Below, one piece after another: positions 11,849 through 22,657 of a stretch of DNA of 64,000 nt (positions are counted from its first letter, which is position 1; each line of letters opens with the position of its first letter). This stretch comes from Gnetum montanum (lineage: Eukaryota > Streptophyta > Gnetopsida > Gnetales > Gnetaceae): the NCBI GenBank assembly GCA_015680685.1, contig MNCI01023346.1, positions 823,579 to 887,578 of the forward strand, written 5' to 3'. A program made the translations under genes and the position numbers. Under the pieces are notes generated by a model that was given only the letters and a program-made list of their open reading frames with translations, was not told the DNA's origin and did no database searches.

Positions 11849-12105
11849 TGTATCACAAGGATAGATAGGCAACCTAAACTTTGGCTTGCAACATGGGCAC
11901 TTCCCATACTCTACAAAAAAAGGGTTTAGGACTAGATGCCTATGGTATAGAGCATATCCTAGCTCTCCCGAGGATTGTTGTGTTTTATGTGTTTCCTAGT
12001 GCTCTTTAAGAATGTTGTGTATATATGTGTACAACACCTTAGCCATATTGCTTATATGATTATTAAGGCATACTCTCAACATCCCTAACCTTTGGACTAA
12101 AGTAT
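11849..12105 (+). repeat. 5' LTR of outer element E0, first part
   Basis: This starts TGTATCACAAGGATA and aligns segment by segment with 62707-62950, the 3' LTR of the same element (shared blocks include GGTTTAGGACTA and CCTAGYTCTCYC). E3 interrupts it after AGTAT. The LTR resumes at 58606 and ends in TACA at 58739, before a tRNA-iMet-type primer site. Confidence 0.75.
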
Positions 12106-12883
12106 TGATAGGTCGCATTTTTTGGTTGCGTCGACGAGGCCCTGTTAACGTAGCATCCACTTTTTGGCTATAAATACGTGCCCATGAGCCGCATTTATGG
12201 TAATCAGATTTCAATAGTAGCAAAGCTCTTGCAATTTGTTTATTTGAAAGTTAGAATATTTCTCCCAAGTGCCTACAACAGGAGTCATTGAGTGTACAGA
12301 TCTTTATTCGAGCATTGTTGTACCTAAGCACGACAGTGTGTGTGGCAATAAAGAGGAGCTTTCTGATAAACCTTGCAACACTCTGGATAGATTAAATATT
12401 TCATTTATGCATTTAATGTTTTCAATCAGTTATTCAATATTTTCCAGTAATTAAGCTAGTTAAGATAATTAAGCAAGATAAGTTAGATAGATGAAATACA
12501 TAAGTACGATCACTTTGAGTGTAACATGTATTCGCTTAGTAATCCTAGCAATGTTATTGCTCAGTACACCCAGTAGCATGGTGCTTGGTAACCCGATAGT
12601 GGATATGTGGGTTCAGGATGTGTACGGAAAGTGAGACTGAATACTTATGTTAGGACTAGCTAGAGACCAGTGGGTTAGTTATATTGAATTAGTCATTAAA
12701 TTACCTTGTCTTTCTCTCTATTTAAGCACTAGGACTATAAAACATAAAACTATAAAAATCATATGCCTCGATTACACTTAACCATACCATGTGCTTCANT
12801 TGGAAGCTATAAAGTCCATCAAATCACACGTGAATGCTTCATGATTCGTATGGTTGGGCATAGGGGTACCTTGCCACTCATCA
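12106..12883 (+). repeat. 5' LTR of E3
   Basis: Begins TGATAGGTCGC and ends CACTCATCA. It matches the 3' LTR at 57703-58600 but is about 120 bp shorter. A large part of the difference lies at the single N (12799), where a block present at about 58442-58525 is missing, so the assembly has lost LTR sequence there. Confidence 0.88.
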
Positions 12884-12902
12884 TTAGTGTCATTGTTGGG
12901 GA
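12884..12902 (+). other. Primer binding site of E3 (tRNA-Asp type)
   Basis: Directly after the LTR comes TTAGTGTCATTGTTGGGGA. It is a mutated form of TGGCGCCGTTGCCGGGGA, the complement of the 3' end of tRNA-Asp used by Athila-type elements. The same site is better preserved in E2 (21776-21793) and E1 (33613-33631). Confidence 0.75.
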
Positions 12903-13053
12903 CTTTGTGTGTGAAACGTGTGCTATCTAGGATTAGTGAATATTATTTATATCATTGGATGAACTCAAGGTCAACATCACTTTCACACAACATATAATGA
13001 CCAAGCACACTAATAATTTTATTTGTTTTGCAAAATGTCTTCTTCCCATAGCC

Positions 13054-13640
13054 ATGAAAATGTCAAATCGTCGATCCCACAAGAGTGTAAAGTGGTATAT
13101 ACTCATCGAGATGAGTATGTACCGGACTTCACCTTCATTCTACATTAGGATGAATAGCTGCAATAGTGTGATAGATAGGGCAACATCGTCTTGCCCCCCA
13201 ATGGATTTATACCCGAGATGTTGTTTCAAACTCTTAAGAAGTTGGACATTCTAGATCTTCACGATGAATACATTGTGAATGGTTATGACACTTGGGACTA
13301 CCATCCCACTGAAACACAATGCAAGCAAGATCAACATCAGGAGAAGCACCATGAGGCTACGAAGGGGAAACATTTCACTAACCCCTTGTTCATACTAGAT
13401 CAAGATGACAATGAGGATCCTCCTTTTGAAGGTTCTCAACATCAAGATTCTCCACCCCTTATTTTGGTAATGTAGGTGTGGCCCTAAATCTGCAATCCAC
13501 TATTCATAAACCAAGTTCAGGAAAGAGTGACAGTCAAGGCAAGGACTCGAGCAAGCATCACAATAGCAAGGGATCTAAGGATGGTGGTCGTGATGAGTGG
13601 AATCATGGTGGTGGACATTGTGGTGGCAATGGTGGCCCAC
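13054..13640 (+). pseudogene. gag: E3 gag, N-terminal part (broken)
   Basis: This is the start of the retrotransposon capsid polyprotein. Open segments in different frames (13054-13254, 13191-13475, 13478-13640) give a low-complexity, Ser/Gly/His-rich N-terminal region. It continues after the E2 insertion in the frame leading to the D-D-E-P-L-L motif at about 22840, which is also found in E1 gag (about 34220). The reading frame is broken by at least one frameshift. The insertion of E2 at 13640 splits it. Confidence 0.6.
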
Positions 13641-14505
13641 TGATGAGTGACAAGGTACCCCTACACTCAACTATATAAATACGAGCGTGTACACATGATT
13701 TGGTTGAACTCTGTAGATGGACTAGTTGTGGCATCTAGATAGTTACACGTTGATCGCAGTTCACTGTCTTCCCACCTAGACTAGTATTTGCTTTGTCACG
13801 TATGGTTTAGTTTAGAGTGAGGCGAATGATGTGATCCTAAACTAGTGCTACTCCTAGAGATAGTTGAAAATAATCTTTGATTAAACTAATAAGCAACAGG
13901 AAACAAAGTCTAAACTAGCCTAAGTGCAATAAGCATCTGTCCTTAATCATCCGTACACATTTTGGGCTTTGTGTACTACTTCTGGGATTACCAAGCGCTC
14001 ATTCCTCAAAATACTATTAGAGACACTATTGGGTTACCAAGTAGTTACACTTAAATGTTTGTGATTAAGACGTACTCATTTTGCATTTACTAATAGACAT
14101 AGTAAATGACGATAAGAGAAATATTAACTAAGAAAACAATAAGTAATAATAAATAATTAAATAATTAAAAAATAAGTAAATGTTGCAATGATGGAGCAAT
14201 CTTGATCTTTATTACCAATCATGTGCATGTCCAAGTACGTCACACTCGAACAAAGGTTTTGTACAATTACAATCATCACACTGTGGGCATGCACTAGGGA
14301 AAGAATTGAAACTAACTAAAAATTGACAAAATGACTCTACTCTAAGACTTCATGATTAACTCCCTTCTTGTGTGCCTAAATGTTGTATTTATAGGCCTAC
14401 ACAATAATTACGATATCATGTATTCGATATCGTTATCTAGGCTGCAATATCACGTACTCGATATTGAGGATCTAATATCGGGGCCTGGATAACCACAATT
14501 CATCA
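13641..14505 (-). repeat. 3' LTR of E2
   Basis: On the minus strand it runs from TGATGAATTGTGG to CACTCATCA. It is nearly collinear with 21794-22657. GATATC-type palindromes occur at 14412-14480, the TATA-like TATAAATA at about 14386-14393 and AATAAAGA at about 14202-14210. A weak purine tract precedes it at about 14506-14520. Confidence 0.92.
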
Positions 14506-14702
14506 TACCGTCATGACTGAATAACAACTTATCCTCAAGTCAAACAAAATGAAAATGAGTTCAATTAATTACATCGTAGATAGGTATGGGATTATTGACT
14601 AACTAGGAATTACTCATGCCATAGTGTGGGATTACACAAAATAAAATTGGGACATAGACACAAAATTACAAAGGATAAAATTTGCTGGAACTCATGTGGT
14701 TC

Positions 14703-15011
14703 CTAGCGATGGTGGCTCCTCCATGTGTCTCTTCCCCTTATCTTGTGCTCCAAGCTTTGGAAATGGATGTCTCTAAAGGAGCACCTGAAGTTTCTCCTCT
14801 TCCTCTTCGATTCAGGGGTTGTGTGCCATCCATGCTGATGTCCCAATATTTGATGGAGTTGGCACCTTCCATGGGCACGGCAGTTGTGAAAACATCTTAT
14901 TGGCCTTAACATACCAGGTTGTGGATAATCGTCATTCCTCTTTGTAGGCTTAGACTTTTTCCTTGCATTCTTGGTAGTCTGTGAGTTGTTGAGCCAAATC
15001 TGCCACAACAT
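14703..15011 (-). pseudogene. E2 extra ORF, C-terminal part with CPW...AW motif
   Basis: One minus-strand frame at 14831-14881 encodes a 16-residue segment of pattern CPWxVPxxxxIGxxAW. The same pattern occurs in E1 (36920-36967) and E3 (57235-57282), each time near the end of the extra ORF and before the 3' LTR. A second open frame of 102 residues over the same stretch is an overlapping frame. Stops and a small insertion break the frame. The role is unknown. Confidence 0.55.
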
Positions 15012-15099
15012 CTTTCTATCCTTGGTAGCTGGTCTTGATCACTTCTAATTCAGAATTTTCTATCTCTAATATCTACAATGTCTTCTTGTGTTCAGTAAA

Positions 15100-16000
15100 T
15101 TTTGCCTCATATTTAGCGTAGGTGGTTGTTACATATTTCTCTAATTCTAACCTTTGGCGTCCTACTGTCAACATGGCCAAGTTGGCGTATCGTAGGTTTG
15201 CTAACTCCATGTACTCCATGAGATCTTGTATCTACAAGTCCCGACTTTTTAGTTCTACTTGATGGGCGAAGGCATAAGTATCCAATATGGCCCGCCAATT
15301 AGCGTTTTGAGCACTAAGGGTGTTAATATGGGCTTTAGCCATATGGATTTCTTTCTCAATTACTTGCTTGTACATCCCCACCTAATCTCTGAAATGCTCC
15401 TTGAGTTTCTCATGTCGCTTGGCCTCATTGTACCACACACTTATTTCAATTGCCATCTTCTGATGGATCATGCGTACCTCCTCCATTGAGAGGATAGTGA
15501 TTCATATCCTGGTTGACCCTTATTAATTATTCTCAAAGTTGCTGAAAATTTTCCTCAAGAACATTCTTCTGCTTTTCTACTGTGGTCAACCAGAGATTTT
15601 CGGCAACAAGGGGCTTATTCTCTTCTTGTAAGGCTTTGAGTGCTTTGGCATGTGTATATGTTTGAGCTTGTGCCTTGAAAGCATCCCAATCGGCCTTCTC
15701 ATTTTCCTCCGCCACTCTTTTATTCTCCTCCAGCGATTTAGCCAGTTGCTTTATCCGAAAGGATTCTTGCTCGTCTGCAGGGATGAATTGAGATGTATCT
15801 CACTATGCAACTTGCAGGGTAACAAACTTTTCTTAGAGTCTTTTTAACTCCTCCTCTACATGTTCGGCCTTGGCCTCTACCATGACTAGCTTTCCTTTTG
15901 TAGAAATGAGGTCTAATTGTGTTGCTGTGACATCTTGAGGGACATCGAACAAGGACATCATCACTTGTCCTATCTACAGCAATCAATCCAAAACATCCTC
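15100..16000 (-). pseudogene. E2 extra ORF, coiled-coil part
   Basis: Minus-strand frames across this stretch are rich in Glu, Lys, Gln, Ala and Leu with heptad-like spacing, for example the 60-residue open segment at 15533-15715. The equivalent stretch of E3 (about 56000-57180) has the same character. Several stops are present. It likely formed the middle of the protein that starts near 17440. Confidence 0.5.
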
Positions 16001-16655
16001 ATAATCTGTAGAAGTCATTAAGGGATCGGCCAAGGTTTGATCATCGCGTGCTCCCATAAAATTCGCTGGTGGCACAACAAGGACATTAAACAATTCTTTG
16101 ATGTGATTTGCGACCACTTCTATTACTCCCTTTGCATCTTGGTGATGCATGACCACTACTATGGTGCCTTCCCTAGTTTTAATTGCACTTGAAAAGATGC
16201 AGCATTTCCAAAGATCTATTGTGACCAGTGTGATTCCCCTTCCCCTGTTTGGATGGACACCTCATCCCATGTGCGATTAATTGAGACTGTGGATCATATG
16301 GCATCATCAATGACCCTGAAGAGATTTACTTCATCACAGCTTCCCCAACTGACCATTTCAGCGATGGCCTGGAGATGGCTCATCGATGGTCAATAATCTT
16401 GTAGTGGTGGTGGTGGTTGGTCTTATTATCCTGTGGGTTGTGTGCTAGGCCCGGCTTCCTATTGTTGATTGGGCCTTATGTTCAGAAGTTGGCTAGGCCT
16501 TATAGTTTGAGATGCAGTGGGCCCTACCATTTGTTATTGCTCAGGCTCTAGTGTCTTACCAGCATCTTTCTTGATTAGGCATTCAGTAATTCAGCAAATG
16601 AAGCATTTTGAGCCTTTTTGGGGATGTCATTTGTGTACCTTAGAATTCCAACACG
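16001..16655 (-). other. E2 extra-ORF linker, no intact frame
   Basis: This lies between the transposon-type domain and the coiled-coil part of the E2 extra ORF. Frames are broken, with Pro, Gln and Thr-rich segments. Nothing else is recognised. Confidence 0.35.
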
Positions 16656-17267
16656 TTAGCACAACTTCTTGATTAGGTAGAGAAAGGGAAATGCAAACTT
16701 CCTTGTCTTACGTTCTTCAAACCGCCTTAAAATTTCTATGAGGTATAGATCGGGTAGGTTAGCATCAACCTTGCCCATCAAGATAGCACTTCCTCTAGTC
16801 GCATAAGTGAAAATCCTGTTCAGTCCTTTTGTTGGGAAAATGTGATATGTGCAAATTTTAAAGTAGATCCTCTCTTCAAGTGTGAGCTCTCCATATGCTT
16901 TATCCTCCTTATCATACACCCTTTTTAACCATATCTTCTGAGCATTCGTGTTAGAGCGAGTGGATAGGTGAGCAACCTTGGGCCCTATATTCGGAAGATT
17001 TAACACTTCCAAAATGGCCTTGGTAGAGAAATCAACAGAAATCCCACTAATATCAATGGTGGTGCCTTCTTCCTTGTGCCAAAATTGGTACATCTCCCCC
17101 AGGTACCAATCACCACTCCTAGAGAGAACAAGCCATAGTGGAGACCCTTTAAGTTGGTCTCTGACTACCTTAGGGGAAAATTCAATAAAAGGTCCAAAAT
17201 TGAGTTCCACAATCATAGCTGCTAACGTGGACCTTTCACGAATTTCCTGAACACATTCCAAGGACAA
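16656..17267 (-). CDS. E2 extra ORF: putative plant-transposon-type domain (203 residues, partial)
   Basis: This is the longest open frame in the E1-E3 family. Features that recall the putative plant transposon protein domain found in Athila-type and other plant elements are a V-D-F-S-x-x-A-I-x-x-x-L-x-L-P segment about residues 78-93, a Trp-rich region before it (about 45-65), and L-T-L-E-E-R-I-Y-F-K followed by H-x-x-P-T-K about residues 125-150. The decayed E3 copy at 54930-55450 aligns along its whole length, including the L-P-N-I-G core. The true protein probably began near 17434 in another frame and ran on into the coiled coil, so this is a fragment isolated by frameshifts. Function unknown. 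It occupies the position of the Athila env-like/ORF-1 reading frame. Confidence 0.55.
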   Translation of the reverse strand: MSLECVQEIRERSTLAAMIVELNFGPFIEFSPKVVRDQLKGSPLWLVLSRSGDWYLGEMYQFWHKEEGTTIDISGISVDFSTKAILEVLNLPNIGPKVAHLSTRSNTNAQKIWLKRVYDKEDKAYGELTLEERIYFKICTYHIFPTKGLNRIFTYATRGSAILMGKVDANLPDLYLIEILRRFEERKTRKFAFPFLYLIKKLC

Positions 17268-17439
17268 TGTGAGATCATGTCCCTATTCAGGTGCCCTATC
17301 GTCTCCACCTTTGGCATGCCCCAATTACACAATAATAGGAGGTTCTTGATGAATGTTGAACAATTTTGCCTCCTACTTTGCATTTTCTTTAGGAGGTGCT
17401 TAGCCATTACCTCTCCTTGGCCATTTGGATGCATTGTGA

Positions 17440-19360
17440 GAGGGTTCTCCTTATTGTCCTCATTTAGGGGCTATTTGCAATCACATGGGACCAATTATCA
17501 GTAAGGCTATTTACAAAATTAGATTAATATCTTACTCCTTGTCCTTATTAGATTCATTTCTTGCCTAGTGTGATTCAGAGTTAGAAATTTTCATGAAAAT
17601 TCCTCTAAAAATTTTCATATTCGGCCCAATTTGATTAGGTGACTCCAAAAAATAATTTTCATGGTCTAGGTGAAGAAATAAAATTAATTTGGCAAACGTT
17701 TTTAGCATTTTTAAGTGTCTTCCCCTTGATAATATCCTTCAGGCAACGATAAATTCTAAAAAAAAACTACATGCAATTTGGAGCGTACCCTTCCCTCACA
17801 ACTAAGCTAAACACTCTGGGTTTCAGCAAGTTCAATCGAAATGAGAATCAGAGCGTTTATGAGCAAGTTATTGATGTTTGAATGATAGGTGTGTAAGTTG
17901 NTGCATACCTGCTAGCGCAGACTTGATATCGCGTCCTTGTTGAAATAGGGTACTTGGTAGAATTGATAAATTTTTGAATTTCCAAGGCCAAAAATGAAGG
18001 ATTTAAGGAAAATTTGAAAGCTCTACGATAATGTCGAAGAGACCTAAAGGCACCAAAAGGTAATGAAGTGGAATTTTACAATGAAGTTCATGAAAGGAGG
18101 GAGAAAAAAGGACATGTAGTGGTGCACAGGAACGTTTGAATTGAAATGATGATAAAGAAAAGGATAACTCTAGTAATGTAGTACTTAGAGGGTATAAGAT
18201 GATGTGGTGATGTGCAATGAGTGCAAATTACAAAAGCTACGCAAGTGGGTCCTCCCCAAAGTAGGTTCCTACCTATCATGCCCTTATGTAACCACACCTT
18301 AAAATGTCCTTAGGCACTAGAAAGGTTAAATGCAATTTGCATCAATGCAACAAAACACACACATGTTAAATACCACTGTGATGAGGTATGAGTTCTATGC
18401 CACACAAGACATGAGTTAAAAATACTTGGATAGTGAGGTGAAATGAATTGTAGAAAGGATTGCAGAGATCGGGACGTGAGGTAATTGAACTTGGCACAAT
18501 GAATCTTGAGTGTGGGATGTGATTAATGTATCATTAACCTTTCACTCCAAAATCAAGACCAAGTCCATGCCTCTAATTAGTGACATCACATTATTTCATC
18601 TAATGATGGACAACCATAAGAGCACCATGACAATAAGGCATACAATCACTTGGTGTTTTCTCCAAGGGAGGAGTGATTTGGGATTTCTCCACGGCACATT
18701 TTTCTTGATATTTTCTTTGTTATTCTTCTTCTTCTTTCTTTTCTCCCTTTTTTTCGTCTGGCTGCTTTGGCACTTTGTCTTTTCCAAAAGTGTTCTAGAG
18801 AAGTTGCCAACCTTCAGGCATGGGTGCATGTCTTTCTAGTGGGATCCTCCAAAACAACATTAAGTTTCTTTATTGAGTTCCTTTATTACTCTTACTCCTA
18901 TTTTTCATTAAATCTTCCAGGATTTTAGTACAACCAAGTTGCATGATAGCACCTACCGATGTTACCAAAGAGAATCCACAAGTCCCCTTGATGTCACACC
19001 CTGGCCATTCCCTTCTTAGTCCATCATTTATTGCTCTAGGAATAATGAGCAAAAAATTACTTTTAAGTTTTAATGATGACAAGAATATCATCATACCCAA
19101 AGTAGAACCTCTTATTAATAGAATGGGTGGGTGGATGTTGTGGGCTCACTGTTCAAAATAATTAGTCACCTGAGACTTGATAGCATAGAACAACACCTAA
19201 ACCAACAAGTCACATGAGTATTTTATTCATTGATCAAATTACTGTCAAGAAGATAAAATGATAAATTGAAAATGAAAAATTGGAAAACAAAAAATTATAA
19301 AATCAAAGAAAAGAAATTTTTTTTACTAATTTTGTTTATTAGAATGGGGGGTATCCCCCA
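17440..19360 (-). other. E2 spacer between gag and extra ORF
   Basis: No pol remains. Landmarks shared with E1 and E3 are a purine tract on the minus strand (18723-18755) and the box GGGGAGGACCCACTT (18243-18257). A 77-residue minus-strand frame at 18596-18829 has a Lys-rich middle and a hydrophobic C-terminal segment, and E1 has a counterpart at 35836-36024. One N lies at 17901. Confidence 0.55.
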
Positions 19361-19371
19361 TGATTAAACCC

Positions 19372-21660
19372 TTAAGCATGGTTAAAATTAATAAATGGAA
19401 AATTTGGATCCATGCATGTTGGAAACATTAGGGTCTGGTCATATCCAAACCACTGGGTATCTTTTGGTGTGGTGGCAGGAATGTACCCAAATTGGGATTC
19501 ACACACTTCATCAAAGTAGGTATAGTGGGGTAAATTATAGGATGTGGTTATGTGATAAGGGGTTGACCCACTATGGCACCCATGATCGTAAGATGGTATG
19601 CAAGGATCGATATGTCTACCCATGTTGTTATATTCATTGGGCTGCATAATTTTTGGAGTGTTGATTGGTGGCCTATATAAAGTAACAAGAGGTGTTGAGT
19701 TTGAGGAGGCAGATGCATTACACTGTTGGGCTTATGTTGAATTGGAAGATGTAATGGTTTCAGAACTATGCTGTCTCTTTCTATGATCATGTCTAAAGAA
19801 AGGACGCTTTCGACATTGTAGAGGACCTCCACTGTTGTTAATAGTAGCAACACAATTAACGTTCATGGGTTGGTGATGTGCTGCAAAACCTTTTGGCACA
19901 ATTGGTGGTGATGTAGAAGGAGGTGAAGGATGAGAATATTGAGGACAAGGAGAAGTGTAAGGAACATGAGGTGGTGATCTTGTTGGAGAGGACATGGGTT
20001 GATAGTGCTTAGGAGAATGATAACAATGAGGTGAAGTAGAGGATGCTAATCTAAGTGGGGAAACAAGATGTCAAACATAATAAGCGCTTGGGTTCAGATG
20101 GTATGAAGGGTGTGACTAGTTTGGCAGTGGCCTCCCCCATGACTGGGGGTTTTGCCATTATGGTTGAACACATAATTTCTCTACGAAATCTGGATGTAAC
20201 ATTCCTCCCCAACGCTCATGTAAATGTGATAAGATTGGGCATTGGCTTTTGGGATGATCGTACAAGCAAATGTCACATTGATACATGTGATTTGTAGTTG
20301 AGCTCTTATACTTATTTTCTTCAACCCTTTTTTCTAATTGTCGAGTGGTGTCTTATCCAGTTTCTCAGTTTGGCATGGTTCCACCTCTAATAATGTTGGC
20401 ATATTCTCCACATTTTTCATGTACCCATTCCATCATCTTATTGATCTTTGCGTCAATTTCCTCTAGTGATTGTAGTATTGGCAAATATGATTCCACCTTC
20501 GTGAGGTGAGTTGATTTCTTCTCTTCATGGACCTTTATTATTTTGAGATTTTGATCTTGTTGAGATCTTTCAACATTCTCCCATTTAGCCATTTCTCCCT
20601 CTTCTTTTGCTACCTGCTTAATAAGCTCTTGAAATTGATGGGTTCATAGCTCATACAATTGACCTAAGGCATACATCCCTAGGGTCTTCCTTGTTTCATT
20701 ACAAAGCCCATCCATGATGTGATACATTAGCCTTTCCTTAGAGAACCCATGGCTTGGGCAATTATTTAACAGCGAATAATATCTTTCTAAGGCCTTGTCC
20801 AAGGGTTCATGTTGCCCTTGTTTCCACTCTTGGATTTGTCTCCTCAAGGTTAACACTCTTGTATAGGTTTGATATCTTTCAGTGAAGAGTTCTATCATTG
20901 TCGGCCAACAACGAATTGATTTTAGCTTTAAATACCTATACCATACTTTTGCTTGGCCAATGAGTGTCATAGGAAAGAGCTTAAGTTTTTGCCACCCATT
21001 ATCAATATTGTTCCATGCATAGGCATTGTAGAAGGCTTGTAGATGATGTTGCGAATCTAACTCATAGCCTCTTGAAAACTTGGGAAAGTTATTTAAATCA
21101 AGCCTTGGAAGATGGCTTTCCTTGCGATGCCTGTGGGATATTTGAACAACCTCTTGTATATGCATTAGGCTCTTAGTAGCTAGCAGGGGTTCATTGTCAA
21201 TAGGTAGGTTATGAATTAGTGAGTTGGGACGATGTTGTCTTTATTCATGTTGGCGTTCTTAGCTTTGCCCATGGGTTCAATTTATATTTCTAAGCCGACC
21301 CCTTGAGAAATGATCATCCGTATCTTGACCTGACGTTGAAGGAGCAGAGGAAGAGAAAGAACTGGAAGACTCATCATGACTTTTGTAAGTCTCCCAATCA
21401 TCCCTGAATAAACTCTTGTTAACCATTGAGAAGGTCCTAGGCCCTATGGGCCCCCTCATTCCATGGGATGTCCCATCCTTACTAAAGGTGTTTGAGTTGG
21501 ATGATAAGAGTCCTTGAGTATCATTGGGGTGTTCATGAACATATGAGACTCCTGCATAAGATTGAGTACTCCAAACATCTTCTTCGTCATAAATTATGTT
21601 ATTTCTCCAATGAATTGCCTTGCTAGTTGTTGTGTTAACATTGTCTTATGAGAGAGACAT
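19372..21660 (-). pseudogene. gag: E2 gag (broken)
   Basis: Capsid polyprotein of E2, starting MSLS at 21660 with an early stop. The central capsid domain (20644-21165, 173 residues open) has the retrotransposon gag pattern: W-x-x-L-K-L-F-P-M-T-L, a W-Y-R-Y segment and E-R-Y-Q-T-Y. A zinc knuckle of form C-x2-C-x3-H-x4-C is at 20239-20277. The C-terminal region (19372-19647), rich in Pro, Tyr, His and Asn, matches the end of E1 gag. Frames change at least three times. An intact version would package element RNA, but this copy cannot. Confidence 0.75.
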
Positions 21661-21775
21661 TGTTGTGAATTGTGTGTGACTTATTTGAAATCAATTTCTT
21701 TTCTAAAAGATATATCATTAATACTTTGCTATAACAATCTTGTATGATTTATCTAATCTACATAACTAGCAACAT

Positions 21776-21793
21776 CCCTGGCAACGGTGCTAA
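21776..21793 (-). other. Primer binding site of E2 (tRNA-Asp type)
   Basis: On the minus strand TTAGCACCGTTGCCAGGG follows the 5' LTR directly. It matches the tRNA-Asp complement TGGCGCCGTTGCCGGGG at most positions. It supports an Athila-type origin. Confidence 0.82.
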
Positions 21794-22657
21794 TGATGAG
21801 TGGCAAGGTATCCCTACACTCAACCATATGAATATGAGCATGTACGCACGATCTAGTCGAACTCTGTAGACGGACTAGTTGTGGCATCTAGACAGTTACA
21901 CGTTGATTGCAATTCGCTATCTTCCCACTTGGACTAGTATTTGCTTTATCACGTATGGTTTAGTTCAGAGTGAGGCGAATGATGTGATCCTAAACTAGTG
22001 CTACTCCTAGAGATAGTTGAAAATAATCTTGATTAAACTAATAAGAAATAGGAAACAAAGTCTAAACTAGCCTAAGTGTAATGAGCATCTGTCCTTAATC
22101 ATCTGTACACATTTTGGGCTTTGTGTACTACTTCTGGGATTACCAAGCACTCATTCCTCAAAATACTACTAGAGACACTACTGGGTTACCAAGTAGTTAC
22201 ACTTAAATGTTCGTGATTAAGATGTACTCATTTTGCATTTACTAATAGACATAGTAAATGATGATAAGAGAAATATTAATTAAGAAAATAATAAGTAATA
22301 ATAAATAATTAAATAATTAAAAACTAAGTAAATGTTGTAATGATGGAGCAAACCTGATCTTTATTACCAATCGTGTGCGTGTCCAAGTACGTCACACTCG
22401 AACAAAGGTTCCATACAATTACAATCATCACACTGCGGGCATGCACTGGGGAAAGAACTAAAACTAACTGAAAATTGACAAAACAACTCTACTTTAAGAT
22501 TTCACAATTGACTCCCTTCCTGTTTGCCCAAATGTTGTATTTATAGGCCTACACAGGAATCATGATATCATGTATTTAATATCGTTATCCATGTTGCGAT
22601 ATCTCGTACTCGATATCGAGGATCCGATATCGGGGCCTGGATAATCACAATTCATCA
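21794..22657 (-). repeat. 5' LTR of E2
   Basis: Runs on the minus strand from TGATGAATTGTG (22657) to CACTCATCA (21794). The U3 contains four to five GATATC or near-GATATC palindromes at 22563-22640, then a TATAAATA-type box near 22541-22548. It is followed by the primer site. Confidence 0.92.

Larger units (their letters stand above)
13641..22657 (-). mobile_element. E2: non-autonomous Athila-family LTR element (gag plus extra ORF, no pol)
   Basis: LTRs of about 865 bp at both ends (13641-14505 and 21794-22657) are flanked by a perfect 5-bp duplication CCCAC (13636-13640 and 22658-22662). Read on the minus strand the order is 5' LTR, primer site, gag, spacer, extra ORF with plant-transposon-type domain, coiled coil, conserved C-terminus, 3' LTR. 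The roughly 1.9 kb between gag and the extra ORF shows no protease, reverse transcriptase or integrase, so pol is absent rather than decayed. The LTR copies look less diverged than those of its host E3, as nesting order predicts. One N lies at 17901. Confidence 0.9.

Noticed and set aside
18510-18839. 109-residue plus-strand frame with hydrophobic Phe-rich stretch, also partly open in E1 (35805-36092, minus)
   Set aside because: Likeness between E1 and E2 follows from shared DNA. The Phe run is the complement of the purine tract, and no frame can be favoured by eye.
20055-20297. 80-residue plus-strand frame
   Set aside because: It is the antisense of the E2 gag zinc-knuckle region.
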